A stretch of DNA of 64,000 bases, taken from Nocardioides pinisoli. Its GTDB lineage: Bacteria > Actinomycetota > Actinomycetes > Propionibacteriales > Nocardioidaceae. The translations under genes and the position numbers were made by a program. Numbering within the stretch: the stretch's first letter is position 1; every line of letters starts with the position of its first letter. Shown here one piece after another: positions 41,993 through 50,467 of this stretch. The notes beneath the pieces were generated by a model. It saw only the letters and a list, made by a program, of their open reading frames with translations, had not been told where the DNA came from and did no database searches. The stretch spans positions 496,001-560,000 of the forward strand of contig NZ_JANARS010000001.1 of the NCBI RefSeq assembly GCF_024199985.1. The letters run 5' to 3'.

Positions 41993-42982
41993 GTGAACGA
42001 CACCGCGACCTACACGAAGAAGGGCGAGCCCTTCGAGCGCGACATGTCCTACCTCCCCGACCGGGTGCTGGCGGGGGACCGCTCGGCGGACCCGCTGGAC
42101 GACGAGTTCCCGAGCGGGTCGAAGGACAGTCCGCGTGACGTGCCGGTGTGGAAGGCAGAGCCCGGTCGCTACCGGCTCGTCGCCGCGCGCGCGTGCCCGT
42201 GGGCGCACCGTTCGATCATCGTCCGGAAGCTCCTGGGCCTCGAGGACGTCATCTCGTGGGGCGCGCCCGGCCCCACGCACGACGCGCGCAGCTGGACCTT
42301 CGACCTCGACGAGGGCGGCCGCGACCCGGTGCTCGGCATCGAGCGGCTGCAGGAGGCCTACTTCGCCCGTGAGCCGGGCTACCCGCGCGGCATCACGGTG
42401 CCGGCGATCGTCGAGGTGGAGTCGGGCAAGGTCGTGACCAACGACTTCCCGCAGATCACCCACGACCTGTCGTTCGAGTGGCGCGAGCACCAACGCTCCG
42501 ACGCCCCCGACCTGTGGCCCGCCGACCTCCGCGAGGAGATGGAGGCGGTGATGAAGCGCGTCTTCACCGAGGTCAACAACGGCGTCTACCGCTGCGGCTT
42601 CGCGGGCTCGCAGGAGGCCTACGAGGACGCGTACGACCGGCTGTTCACCGCGCTCGACTGGCTCGAGGAGCGCCTCGCCGACCGCCGCTACCTGATGGGC
42701 GACGCCATCACCGAGGCCGACGTCAGGCTCTTCACCACCCTGGTCCGCTTCGACGCGGTCTACCACGGTCACTTCAAGTGCAACCGCAACAAGCTGACCG
42801 AGATGCCGCACCTCTGGGGCTACGCCCGCGACCTCTTCCAGACCCCGGGTTTCGCCGACGAGGTCGACTTCGACCAGATCAAGAAGCACTACTACGTCGT
42901 CCACACCGACATCAACCCGACGCAGATCGTCCCGGTCGGTCCCGACGAGTCGGGCTGGCACACCCCGCACGGTCGCGGCTGA
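41993..42982 (+). CDS. Glutathione S-transferase family protein (Xi-class/YqjG-like)
   Basis: A 329-residue protein of the Omega/Xi GST group. The active-site Cys is C68 in AARACPWAHRSI; the thioredoxin-like domain continues with ITVPAIVEVESGKVVTND, and the helical domain has YRCGFAGSQEAYE, RYLMGDAITEADVRLFTTL and LTEMPHLWGYARDLFQTPGF. Xi-class enzymes reduce S-thiolated hydroquinones. Actinobacteria lack glutathione, so mycothiol or another thiol may be the partner (inference). Leaderless start from TATGGT. Confidence 0.87.
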   Translation: MNDTATYTKKGEPFERDMSYLPDRVLAGDRSADPLDDEFPSGSKDSPRDVPVWKAEPGRYRLVAARACPWAHRSIIVRKLLGLEDVISWGAPGPTHDARSWTFDLDEGGRDPVLGIERLQEAYFAREPGYPRGITVPAIVEVESGKVVTNDFPQITHDLSFEWREHQRSDAPDLWPADLREEMEAVMKRVFTEVNNGVYRCGFAGSQEAYEDAYDRLFTALDWLEERLADRRYLMGDAITEADVRLFTTLVRFDAVYHGHFKCNRNKLTEMPHLWGYARDLFQTPGFADEVDFDQIKKHYYVVHTDINPTQIVPVGPDESGWHTPHGRG

Positions 42983-43218
42983 CCTCGCGGACTAGGCCAC
43001 CCCCGCCCTCACGGGTGGGCAAACCTGCAGGTCTGGTCAAGCGAGCCCGGAGGGGTCTCGGCGGTTGGTCGACTTCTTGGTCTGTGTCGGTCCACCCCTG
43101 CTAACCGGGCCGAGAGTGGGGGGTGGGCTCGAGCGCGCCGGGGAGTGCCTCTCCGGGCCGCTCCGTCGACGACCGGTCGGCCGTCGACGACAGCCGAACC
43201 AGGGGATGGAGCACGACG

Positions 43219-44622
43219 ATGGCACGAGAGGAACGCGCGACCGCGGGGGTCGCACTGAGGCGGTTGTTGGCGCTGGCGCTGCTGCTGCCGGCGATGGCCG
43301 CACTGAGCGTCGGGCCGGCACAGGCGGCCGGCAACTCCGGCACCATCAAGATCCACGCCGAAGGGTCACCCTCCGGCACCGAGAGCAACGAACCGCATGT
43401 GTGTGCCTTCGACGTCGAGGCCTTCGGCTTCGACGAGGGGTTCGAGGGGTACATCGCGTTCGAGGTTCAGGGCGCGGACGGCCCGACCGGGGTCGCTGCC
43501 GGGCCCTTCGAGGTGGGACCGGCCGATGCGACGGGTTACTTCGCCAGCGACTACTTCAACGTCGCAGGCGGTGAGGTCATCCAGAACGGCCACTACAAGG
43601 TGACCCTGTACGGCAAGTTCAACGGGCGGATCGACTACGAGGACGTGAAGGCCAAGTCGAAGGTGTTCAAGGTCGACTGTCCGGCGCCTCCCCCGCCGAC
43701 GCCGGTGGCGCCGACTGCTCCGACGAAGGCGGACGTGTGTGAGCCGGCGACGGGTCCGACGGATGACCGGGTCACGATTCCGACGGATGCGAACTTCACC
43801 TACACGCTGGACGGGGCGCCTGTCGCGGCCGGTGAGGTCGTGGCGACGGGCACGAGCCACACGGTGGTGGCCGTCCCGAAGGCCGGTGTGGTGGTCCAGC
43901 AGGGCGCTACTACGACGTGGACGTTCACGTTCACCAAGGTGCTGTGCGTGACGCCGCCGACGCCGGTGGCGCCGACTGCTCCGACGAAGGCGGACGTGTG
44001 TGAGCCGGCGACGGGTCCGACGGATGACCGGGTCACGATCCCGACGGATGCGAACTTCACCTACACGCTGGACGGGGCGCCTGTCGCGGCCGGTGAGGTC
44101 GTGGCGACGGGCACGAGCCACACGGTGGTGGCCGTCCCGAAGGCCGGTGTGGTGGTCCAGCAGGGCGCTACGACGACGTGGACGTTCACGTTCACCAAGG
44201 TGCTGTGTGTCACGCCGCCTCCGCCGCCTCCGCCGCCCCCGCCGCCGGTGAACCCGCCCGTGGTCCCGCCGGTGACGCCGCCCGTGGTGACCCCGCCGGT
44301 GGTGACGGCGCCCGAGGTGCTACCCGAGCAGGCCTTCGGCAAGGCCGTCGGTAAGGTCCGGGTCACCTGCCAGGGCACGGTCAGCGCTCGGCTCGCCAAC
44401 CGGTCGGGTGGCCGGGTCGTCTACACCCTCCGAGTCGGCACGAAGGTGCACCGCATCACCGTGAAGGCCCAGGACAGGCGGAAGTTCGTCACCCGTGGCC
44501 CGGCGCGGGCGAAGGTGACGTTGAAGGTCGGCTCCACCCGGCTCGACCAGGCCCGGATCCCCGCCCGGTGCGCCGCGCCCGAGGTCCTTCCCGACACGGG
44601 GCTGCGCGCCACCAGCAGCTGA
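43219..44622 (+). CDS. Secreted repeat protein 1 with C-terminal LPDTG module
   Basis: A 467-residue exported protein. Signal peptide residues 1-36 (cleavage after AQA). Residues 37-155 form a Cys-containing N-terminal domain (HVCAFDVEAFGFDEGFEGYI). Two almost identical 87-residue repeats follow (PVAPTAPTKADVCEPATGP ... TTTWTFTFTKVLC), each with two Cys. A run of 11 prolines and a Pro/Val linker lead to a conserved 100-residue module (EVLPEQAFGKAVG ... APEVLPDTGLRATSS). LPDTG looks like a sortase motif but only six residues follow, without a membrane helix. It shares this module with the next gene. Start ATG 43219 follows GGAG. Function unknown, probably cell-surface or released. Confidence 0.78.
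   Translation: MAREERATAGVALRRLLALALLLPAMAALSVGPAQAAGNSGTIKIHAEGSPSGTESNEPHVCAFDVEAFGFDEGFEGYIAFEVQGADGPTGVAAGPFEVGPADATGYFASDYFNVAGGEVIQNGHYKVTLYGKFNGRIDYEDVKAKSKVFKVDCPAPPPPTPVAPTAPTKADVCEPATGPTDDRVTIPTDANFTYTLDGAPVAAGEVVATGTSHTVVAVPKAGVVVQQGATTTWTFTFTKVLCVTPPTPVAPTAPTKADVCEPATGPTDDRVTIPTDANFTYTLDGAPVAAGEVVATGTSHTVVAVPKAGVVVQQGATTTWTFTFTKVLCVTPPPPPPPPPPPVNPPVVPPVTPPVVTPPVVTAPEVLPEQAFGKAVGKVRVTCQGTVSARLANRSGGRVVYTLRVGTKVHRITVKAQDRRKFVTRGPARAKVTLKVGSTRLDQARIPARCAAPEVLPDTGLRATSS
43693..44214 (+). repeat. Tandem 261-bp coding repeat (two copies)
   Basis: Two adjacent units with a 261-bp period (for example GCCGGTGGC at 43701 and 43962), nearly identical at DNA level with only a few silent or single changes (such as ATTCCG/ATCCCG). 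Each encodes one 87-residue module of secreted protein 1. The identity suggests recent duplication and a site prone to copy-number change. Confidence 0.85.
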
Positions 44623-44968
44623 GCAACGTACGACACGCAACCGGCGTCGACGGGTCCACAGGGCCCTCATCGGCGCCGGTTCGTCGTGCCGGGACCTGGC
44701 CGCGCGCCTCTCCCAAAATGGGTACGTGGTCTGGTCCGCCCGGCCCTTATCCGGCCCGCTTTACCAACATTGGGTCAAGCACCTCCACAGGTAGCCCATG
44801 ACCTCCTCGCGGTGGATTCCCGTCGTGGTGACCTGCGCGCCAGTCTGCTGCTGCGACACATGAGCGCCGTACCACTCGGGGGTGGACGGCGACCACGGTC
44901 GGCGGCGCTGGGGGGCGCCGGTCACCAAGGGGCTTTCAGTGGGGACTACTCGCGCCAGGGGGCGGGCA
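44623..44968. other. Intergenic region between the two surface-protein genes (346 bp)
   Basis: It begins with a terminator-like stem (44640-44680). No further gene is convincing; in-frame GTG 44882 upstream of the chosen start would add 29 basic residues without a ribosome-binding site. A small hairpin-like CCCAAAATGGG lies near 44714-44724. Regulatory content is unknown. Confidence 0.4.
44640..44680 (+). terminator. Terminator-like stem after secreted protein 1
   Basis: ACCGGCGTCGACGGG (from 44640) can pair with the segment ending CGGCGCCGGT (44680) with a few mismatches. Its left arm CCGGCGTCGACGGGTC is identical to that of the stem after secreted protein 2 (50181-50196), so the shared 3' module and its terminator were duplicated together. 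Confidence 0.5.
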
Positions 44969-47900
44969 ATGCATCACGCATCAACAGCTGTGACGACGAC
45001 ACGACGTGGACGGCGGGCCAGGGGGGCCCACGCCGCCGAACGCCGACGGGGCCTCGGGCGGCTCACGAGACTGGCCGCCCTCCTCATGCTCCTCCCGACG
45101 GTCGCGGTGCAGGCCGCGACCACGACGCCCGCTGACGCCGCGATCGTGGGGGGCTTCGAGATCGACGGCGACACCCCGGTCAACGCCGGCGGGGTCGACT
45201 GGGGGACACCGGTCGGCGCCTTCGTCCCGGATCCGACCGGCAACGCCGACACCAGCAACTTCGGCCAGGGCGCCAAGGAGTTCGCCAACCCCAGCACCTG
45301 GCAGCAGCAGACGGGCGTGGCCCCCAACCAGGACGACATCTCCGGGGTCTACTTCCACACCGACGCGGTGGCCGACGACGTCTGGGGCTTCGTGGGCGTC
45401 CGTCGACTCACCACGACCGGCGTGACCAACTTCGACGTGGAGTTCAACGCCAAGCCCAACGTGGGGTCCACCTTCGCGCCGACGCGCACCCCCGGTGACG
45501 TGATGGTCCGCTTCGAGCAGGACGGCAACAGCATCTTCAAGCTCTCGGAGGGCTACTTCTGGCGCCTGGTCTCCGACTCCGCGTGGGACGCGGGCTGCGT
45601 CGCGGTCCCGGGCTACACGCCGGCCGCCGGCTGGTGCAAGGAGCTCTCGGTCGCCACCGTTCCCTTCGCCGGCGCCACTGGCGAGTCCGGTCGTTTCGCC
45701 GAGGGCGCCTTCAACTTCAGCTCCCTCCTCGACGTCGGCGGCATCGGCGCCGCCACCTGCGAGGGCGGCAACTTCGGCACGATGAACATCCGCACGTTCA
45801 CCGGCAACGCCGACGAGTCCGCGCTCAAGGACTACGTCGACGCGGTGACGATCGACATCGACGACAGCTGCGGCGAGCTCGAGATCGCGAAGAAGGACCA
45901 GTTCGGGGCGTCCGTGCCCGGCGCGACGTTCGAGATCTCGCCCAACCCGATCCCCGGCCAGACCGCCAGCCCGCTCGTGGTCGAGGACGGTGGGACGCCC
46001 GGCGTCGACACCGTCGCCGACGGGGTCGTCACGATCGACCCCGCCACGCCGGGCACCTACACCGTGGTCGAGACGATCGCGCCCGCTGGCTACGAGCTCG
46101 TCCAGCCGGCGTCCGCCCGGACGTGGACCCTGGTCGTCACGGACGACGCCACCACTTGGCAGACCGGTCACCCCGGGACCGGGCCGGTGCAGACCGGACC
46201 GTTCGTGGTGCAGAACCGCAAGTACTTCAAGCCCCTCGCGCTGACCAACCGGGCATCGGGCTCATACGGCGTCGCCTACGACTGGAGGGTCCACAAGCGC
46301 GTCGTCGGCCCTGCGTCGAAGACGATCGAGGAGGGGCAGACCGCCACGTTCGACTACGAGGTGGAGCTCGAGGCGCTGCCCGAGGGACCGGCCTCGGACA
46401 AGCAGGTGAGCGGCACGGTGGCGGTCACCAACCCCAACTCCGCCGCACACCCCGCGATGCGCGCCACGATCGGCATCAGCGGTGACCTGCCGTGCCGCTT
46501 CCTGCCGAGCAACGACGCCGTCGACGTCGACCCTGGCGCCGCGGGGGTCCAGGTCGACGTCGGCGCCGGCACCACGTCGTACGACTACGCGTGCGAGCCG
46601 GGAGCCGGCCCGCTCGTCGGCGGCACGACGACTGCGACGGTCAGCTGGGACCAGGCGGTCTACCCGCAGGCCGGCGCCCACCCGGGCGAGGCCACGGCCC
46701 GGACGTCGTACGACATCACGGTGCAGCCGAAGATCGACGAGCGCGCCAGCGTGACCGACGCGTTCGACGGCGGCCCGGCGACGCCGATCGGCGCCGCGAG
46801 CTACCTGTGGTCCGACGTGTGGAGCGCGCCGAACCACCGCGTCGTCGTCGCCACCTACTCCGGCCCGGCCCTCAGCGGCACTGCCGGCGCGTGCCAGGAC
46901 TACAAGAACGTCGCGCGCGTCGACGAGAGCGACACCGACGACTTCGACACCTCGGAGGCGAAGGTCAGCCTCTGCGTGGAGCTGGACGACCTCGTGGTCA
47001 CCAAGACCGCGAAGCCGGCCTTCGCCCGTGACTACGACTGGACCGTCGAGAAGTCGGTGAAGGGCGACGCGTCCCAGACCGTCGACGAAGGGGCGAAGGC
47101 CACGTTCGCGTACGACGTCGTGGTGACCCCGACCATCAGCGGCGACGGCCAGTTCGTGGTGGCCGGTGTGATCACGGTCGTCAACCCCAACCAGAAGACC
47201 ATCTCCGGGGTGACACTGACCGACTCGCTGCCGGGCGGGCAGTGCACGATCGACAAGCCCGCAGGGGCGGTGTCGGTCCCGAGCGGGACGACGACGTTCG
47301 ACTACTCGTGCGTGCTGCCGGACGCCACCGCGACCACGACCGGCGCCAACACGGCGACCGCGACGTGGGACAAGACGGCGTACCTCGGCACCAGTGGCTC
47401 GGCCTCCGGCCAGGCCGGGTTCGACTTCGCCGACGCGAAGCCGGTGGTGACCGACGCGACCGCGACGGTGACCGACACCCAGGTCGACCTGGACGGCACG
47501 TCCCCGGACGGCGTCGTCGTGAAGGCGTCCGACGGCCCGCGCACCTTCACCTACACGAAAGACTTCGACGGCGTGCCCGGGAAGTGCACGACCCACGACA
47601 ACACCGCGAAGGTGGTGGCGACGGACTCCGGCGACACCCACTCGGACGGCGAGACCGTCACGGTGTGCGTCGACCTGGACGACCTCGTGGTCACCAAGAC
47701 CGCGAAGCCGGCGTTCGCGCGGGACTACGACTGGACGATCGAGAAGTCGGTCGACCAGGACTCGCAGACGGTCGACGAGGGTGTCAAGGCGTCGTTCGAG
47801 TACGACGTCGTGGTGACGCCGTCGATCAGCGGCGACGGGCAGTTCGTGGTGACCGGCAAGATCACGGTGACCAACCCCAACCAGAAGACGATCTCCGGGG

Positions 47901-50119
47901 TGCAGCTGACGGACTCGCTGCCCGGCGGGCAGTGCACGATCGACAAGCCCGAAGGGACGCTGTCCATCACGAGCGGGGAGTCGACGTATGACTACTCGTG
48001 CGTGCTGCCGGACGCGACCGCGACCACGAAGGGCACCAACACCGCGACCGCGACGTGGGACAAGGCGGCCTACCTGGGCACCAGCGGTGGTGCCTCCGGC
48101 AGCGCCGGGTTCGACTTCGCCGACGCCAAGCCGACCGTCACGGACGCGACCGCCACGGTGACCGACACCCAGGTCGACCTCGACGGCACGTCGCCCGACG
48201 GCGTCGTGGTCAAGGCGTCCGACGGGCCGCGGACCTTCACCTACACGAAGGACTTCGACGGGGTGCCCGGTGAGTGCACGCCCTACGACAACACCGCGAA
48301 GGTGGTGGCAACCGACTCGAAGGACGTCGACACCGACGACGCGCCGGTCGAGGTGTGCGTGGAGCTGGACGACCTCGTGGTCACCAAGACCGCGAAGCCG
48401 GCGTTCGCGCGGGACTACGACTGGACCATCGAGAAGTCGGTCAAGGGCGACTCCTCGCAGACGGTGCCGCAGGGCACCCCGGCGTCGTTCTCCTACGACG
48501 TCGTGGTGACCCCGTCCGCGGCACAGGACACCGAGTTCGTCGTCACGGGCGAGATCACGGTCGTCAACCCCAACCAGAAGACCATCTCCGGGGTGACGCT
48601 GACCGACTCGCTGCCCGGCGGGCAGTGCACGATCGACAAGCCCGCGGGGGCGGTGTCGGTCCCGAGCGGGACGACGACGTTCGACTACTCGTGCGTGCTG
48701 CCGGACGCCACCGCGACCACGACCGGCGCCAACACGGCGACCGCGACGTGGGACAAGACGGCGTACCTCGGCACCAGCGGATCGGCCTCGGTCTCCACCG
48801 GGTTCGACTTCGCCGACGCGAATCGGACAGTCACCGACGCGACGGCCACGGTCACCGACAGCCAGGTCCAGCTGGGCGAGGTGCCCGGTGGTGCCGTGGT
48901 CACGGCGACCGAGGGTCCGCGGACCTTCACCTACACGAAGGACTTCGACGGGGTGCCCGGTGAGTGCACGTCCTACGACAACACCGCGACGGTGGTGGCG
49001 ACGGACTCGAAGGACGTCGACACCGACGACGCGCCGGTCGAGGTCTGCGTCGAGCGGCCGCTGCAGCTGGCGCCCAGCGGCACGGCCGACCTGACCCGCG
49101 ACCACGCGTGGGCGGTCGCCAAGGTCGCCGACGCCACCCAGCGCACCGCCGACGCCAACGGCAACGCGACCTTCACCTACACGGTGACGGCCCGGGCCGG
49201 CGCCAGGACGGAGTCCGGCTGGCGGCTGCAGGGCGAGGTGGCGGTCACCAACCCCAACGGCTACACCGACATCATCGCGGACGTCACGGCGTCCACGGAC
49301 CTCGGCGGCGGCGCGGTCTGCACCGTCACCGGAGGATCGGACGTCGTGGTGGCCGCGGACGGCTCGACGACCCTGCCGGTCGCCTGCACCTTCGGGTCGC
49401 GTCCGGCCGACTCGGGCCGGCTGAGCGTGACCGCGACCTGGGACCCGGCGGGCGAGGCCACCTCGACGTCGGTCAGCGCGAGCAGCGAGCCGATCACCTT
49501 CGCGGTCCGTTCGGAGACCAACAAGACGGTGCAGGTGGTCGACGACAAGACCGTCACCGGCCAGCGCGTCGTCCTCGACCCGGCGGTGACGTGGGAGGCC
49601 GGGCTGGTGAGGAGCTACACCTACTCGCTCACCCTGGCCGGTGGCGCCCCCGGTGCCTGCCGGAGCTGGACCAACACGGCGACGGTCGACCAGCCGGTCG
49701 GCACCGACCCGACGGCGAGCGCCGCCGTGCTGGTCTGCACCCCGGTCGTCCCGCCGCCGCCCGTCGTCCCGCCCGTCGTCCCGCCGGTGGTCCCGCCGGT
49801 CGTGCCGCCCGAGGTGCTGCCCGAGCAGGCCTTCGGCAAGGCGGTCGGGTCGGTCCGGGCGAGCTGCCAGGGCACCGTCCGGGCCAAGCTGGCCAACCGC
49901 TCCGGCGAGACGGTGGTCTACAAGCTGCGGGTCGGCAAGAGGGTCCACAAGATCGCCGTGAAGTCCCTCGCGAAGAAGAGGTTCGAGACGTCGGGACAGC
50001 CCAGGGCGAAGGTCACGCTGAAGGTCGGCTCCACCCGTCTCGACTCGCTCCGCATCCCGGCGTTGTGCGCGGCCCCCGAGGTCCTGCCCGACACCGGACT
50101 GCGCGCGACGAGCAGGTGA
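44969..50119 (+). CDS. Secreted repeat protein 2 (giant SpaA/adhesin-like) with C-terminal LPDTG module
   Basis: A 1716-residue exported protein. The signal peptide has a long basic n-region and a hydrophobic core near 33-50 (cleavage after VQA or ADA). Residues 60-300: N-terminal domain with Cys (TCEGGNFGTMNIRTFTGNAD). Residues 301-400: SpaA/Cna-B-like fold (ELEIAKKDQFGASVPGATFE, TYTVVETIAPAGYEL). A divergent repeat (NRKYFKPLALTN) is followed by three near-identical units of 230-231 residues starting at 672, 903 and 1133 (LDDLVVTKTAKPAFARDYDW) and a fourth divergent one. After a Pro/Val linker comes the shared module (from 1615) ending LPDTGLRATSR without a membrane tail. A surface adhesin or stalk role is inferred. 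ATG 44969 has a GGGGGCGGG site. Confidence 0.82.
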   Translation: MHHASTAVTTTRRGRRARGAHAAERRRGLGRLTRLAALLMLLPTVAVQAATTTPADAAIVGGFEIDGDTPVNAGGVDWGTPVGAFVPDPTGNADTSNFGQGAKEFANPSTWQQQTGVAPNQDDISGVYFHTDAVADDVWGFVGVRRLTTTGVTNFDVEFNAKPNVGSTFAPTRTPGDVMVRFEQDGNSIFKLSEGYFWRLVSDSAWDAGCVAVPGYTPAAGWCKELSVATVPFAGATGESGRFAEGAFNFSSLLDVGGIGAATCEGGNFGTMNIRTFTGNADESALKDYVDAVTIDIDDSCGELEIAKKDQFGASVPGATFEISPNPIPGQTASPLVVEDGGTPGVDTVADGVVTIDPATPGTYTVVETIAPAGYELVQPASARTWTLVVTDDATTWQTGHPGTGPVQTGPFVVQNRKYFKPLALTNRASGSYGVAYDWRVHKRVVGPASKTIEEGQTATFDYEVELEALPEGPASDKQVSGTVAVTNPNSAAHPAMRATIGISGDLPCRFLPSNDAVDVDPGAAGVQVDVGAGTTSYDYACEPGAGPLVGGTTTATVSWDQAVYPQAGAHPGEATARTSYDITVQPKIDERASVTDAFDGGPATPIGAASYLWSDVWSAPNHRVVVATYSGPALSGTAGACQDYKNVARVDESDTDDFDTSEAKVSLCVELDDLVVTKTAKPAFARDYDWTVEKSVKGDASQTVDEGAKATFAYDVVVTPTISGDGQFVVAGVITVVNPNQKTISGVTLTDSLPGGQCTIDKPAGAVSVPSGTTTFDYSCVLPDATATTTGANTATATWDKTAYLGTSGSASGQAGFDFADAKPVVTDATATVTDTQVDLDGTSPDGVVVKASDGPRTFTYTKDFDGVPGKCTTHDNTAKVVATDSGDTHSDGETVTVCVDLDDLVVTKTAKPAFARDYDWTIEKSVDQDSQTVDEGVKASFEYDVVVTPSISGDGQFVVTGKITVTNPNQKTISGVQLTDSLPGGQCTIDKPEGTLSITSGESTYDYSCVLPDATATTKGTNTATATWDKAAYLGTSGGASGSAGFDFADAKPTVTDATATVTDTQVDLDGTSPDGVVVKASDGPRTFTYTKDFDGVPGECTPYDNTAKVVATDSKDVDTDDAPVEVCVELDDLVVTKTAKPAFARDYDWTIEKSVKGDSSQTVPQGTPASFSYDVVVTPSAAQDTEFVVTGEITVVNPNQKTISGVTLTDSLPGGQCTIDKPAGAVSVPSGTTTFDYSCVLPDATATTTGANTATATWDKTAYLGTSGSASVSTGFDFADANRTVTDATATVTDSQVQLGEVPGGAVVTATEGPRTFTYTKDFDGVPGECTSYDNTATVVATDSKDVDTDDAPVEVCVERPLQLAPSGTADLTRDHAWAVAKVADATQRTADANGNATFTYTVTARAGARTESGWRLQGEVAVTNPNGYTDIIADVTASTDLGGGAVCTVTGGSDVVVAADGSTTLPVACTFGSRPADSGRLSVTATWDPAGEATSTSVSASSEPITFAVRSETNKTVQVVDDKTVTGQRVVLDPAVTWEAGLVRSYTYSLTLAGGAPGACRSWTNTATVDQPVGTDPTASAAVLVCTPVVPPPPVVPPVVPPVVPPVVPPEVLPEQAFGKAVGSVRASCQGTVRAKLANRSGETVVYKLRVGKRVHKIAVKSLAKKRFETSGQPRAKVTLKVGSTRLDSLRIPALCAAPEVLPDTGLRATSR
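46982..49050 (+). repeat. Three tandem 690-693-bp coding repeats
   Basis: Units begin at CTGGACGACCTCGTGGTC at 46982, 47675 and 48365 (periods 693 and 690 bp). Long stretches are identical at DNA level, for example around GACTCGCTGCCSGGCGGGCAG and AACCCCAACCAGAAGAC. They encode 230-231-residue DUF11-like modules of secreted protein 2. High DNA identity implies recent amplification or gene conversion. Confidence 0.85.
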
Positions 50120-50179
50120 GGACAGCCTCCACCGCGGGGTAGCGCCAGCTGCCCCGGCCTCCAGCCCCCATGGAGGCGG

Positions 50180-50220
50180 GCCGGCGTCGACGGGTCTCCC
50201 ACGGACCCGTCGCCGCCGGC
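50180..50220 (+). terminator. Terminator stem after secreted protein 2
   Basis: GCCGGCGTCGACGGGTC (50180-50196) pairs with GACCCGTCGCCGCCGGC (50204-50220): 17 bp with one mismatch and a 7-nt loop. No T-run follows. Confidence 0.7.
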
Positions 50221-50235
50221 CCATCTGCGTTGCCT

Positions 50236-50281
50236 GACATGTTCAGCGATTCCCGGCCGGCCGGTGATCGCTGAACATGTC
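50236..50281. repeat. Palindromic element with 15-bp arms
   Basis: Perfect arms GACATGTTCAGCGAT (50236-50250) and ATCGCTGAACATGTC (50267-50281) around a 16-nt loop with GGCCGGCCGG. Its sequence is unrelated to the family A elements. It may be a second terminator or a protein-binding/mobile palindrome. Confidence 0.65.
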
Positions 50282-50467
50282 GGCCCGTGCACGGCCTGAC
50301 AACCTCAGGGAGAGGCTGCAACCCCCGCGAGATTGGTGCTGCGTGCGTGCGGCCGATACGTTGACCCCCATCCTGTGGTCGGGGTCACACACGCCGGCGA
50401 CCACGCTTGCAAGCCGTCGGCGTCCGGCGATCCCGTGACTGCCGCTAGCTGTTGTTAGGAGAGTGCG

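Larger units (their letters stand above)
50120..50467. other. Intergenic region before the 2-oxoacid dehydrogenase operon (348 bp)
   Basis: It contains a strong terminator stem (50180-50220), a separate palindrome (50236-50281) and then about 170 nt without a recognisable gene. AGGAG (50457-50461) is the ribosome-binding site of the TTG-started E1alpha gene. The promoter was not located with confidence. Confidence 0.45.

Noticed and set aside
43017..43025. GGGCAAACC, reminiscent of the c-di-GMP-I (GEMM) riboswitch, upstream of the first surface protein
   Set aside because: The following conserved blocks (tetraloop and GGACGCAAAGCC-like segment) and the expected second helix were not found; the match is one short string.
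43693..49050. CRISPR-like array from regular repeats
   Set aside because: Repeats are 261 and about 690 bp, in frame and translated; no 25-40-bp repeat/spacer pattern.
46262..50224. A 1320-codon open frame antisense to the giant surface protein
   Set aside because: Long antisense frames are common in GC-rich coding DNA; its product is low-complexity Arg/Gly/Val text with no domain, while the plus strand has clear repeats and signal peptide.
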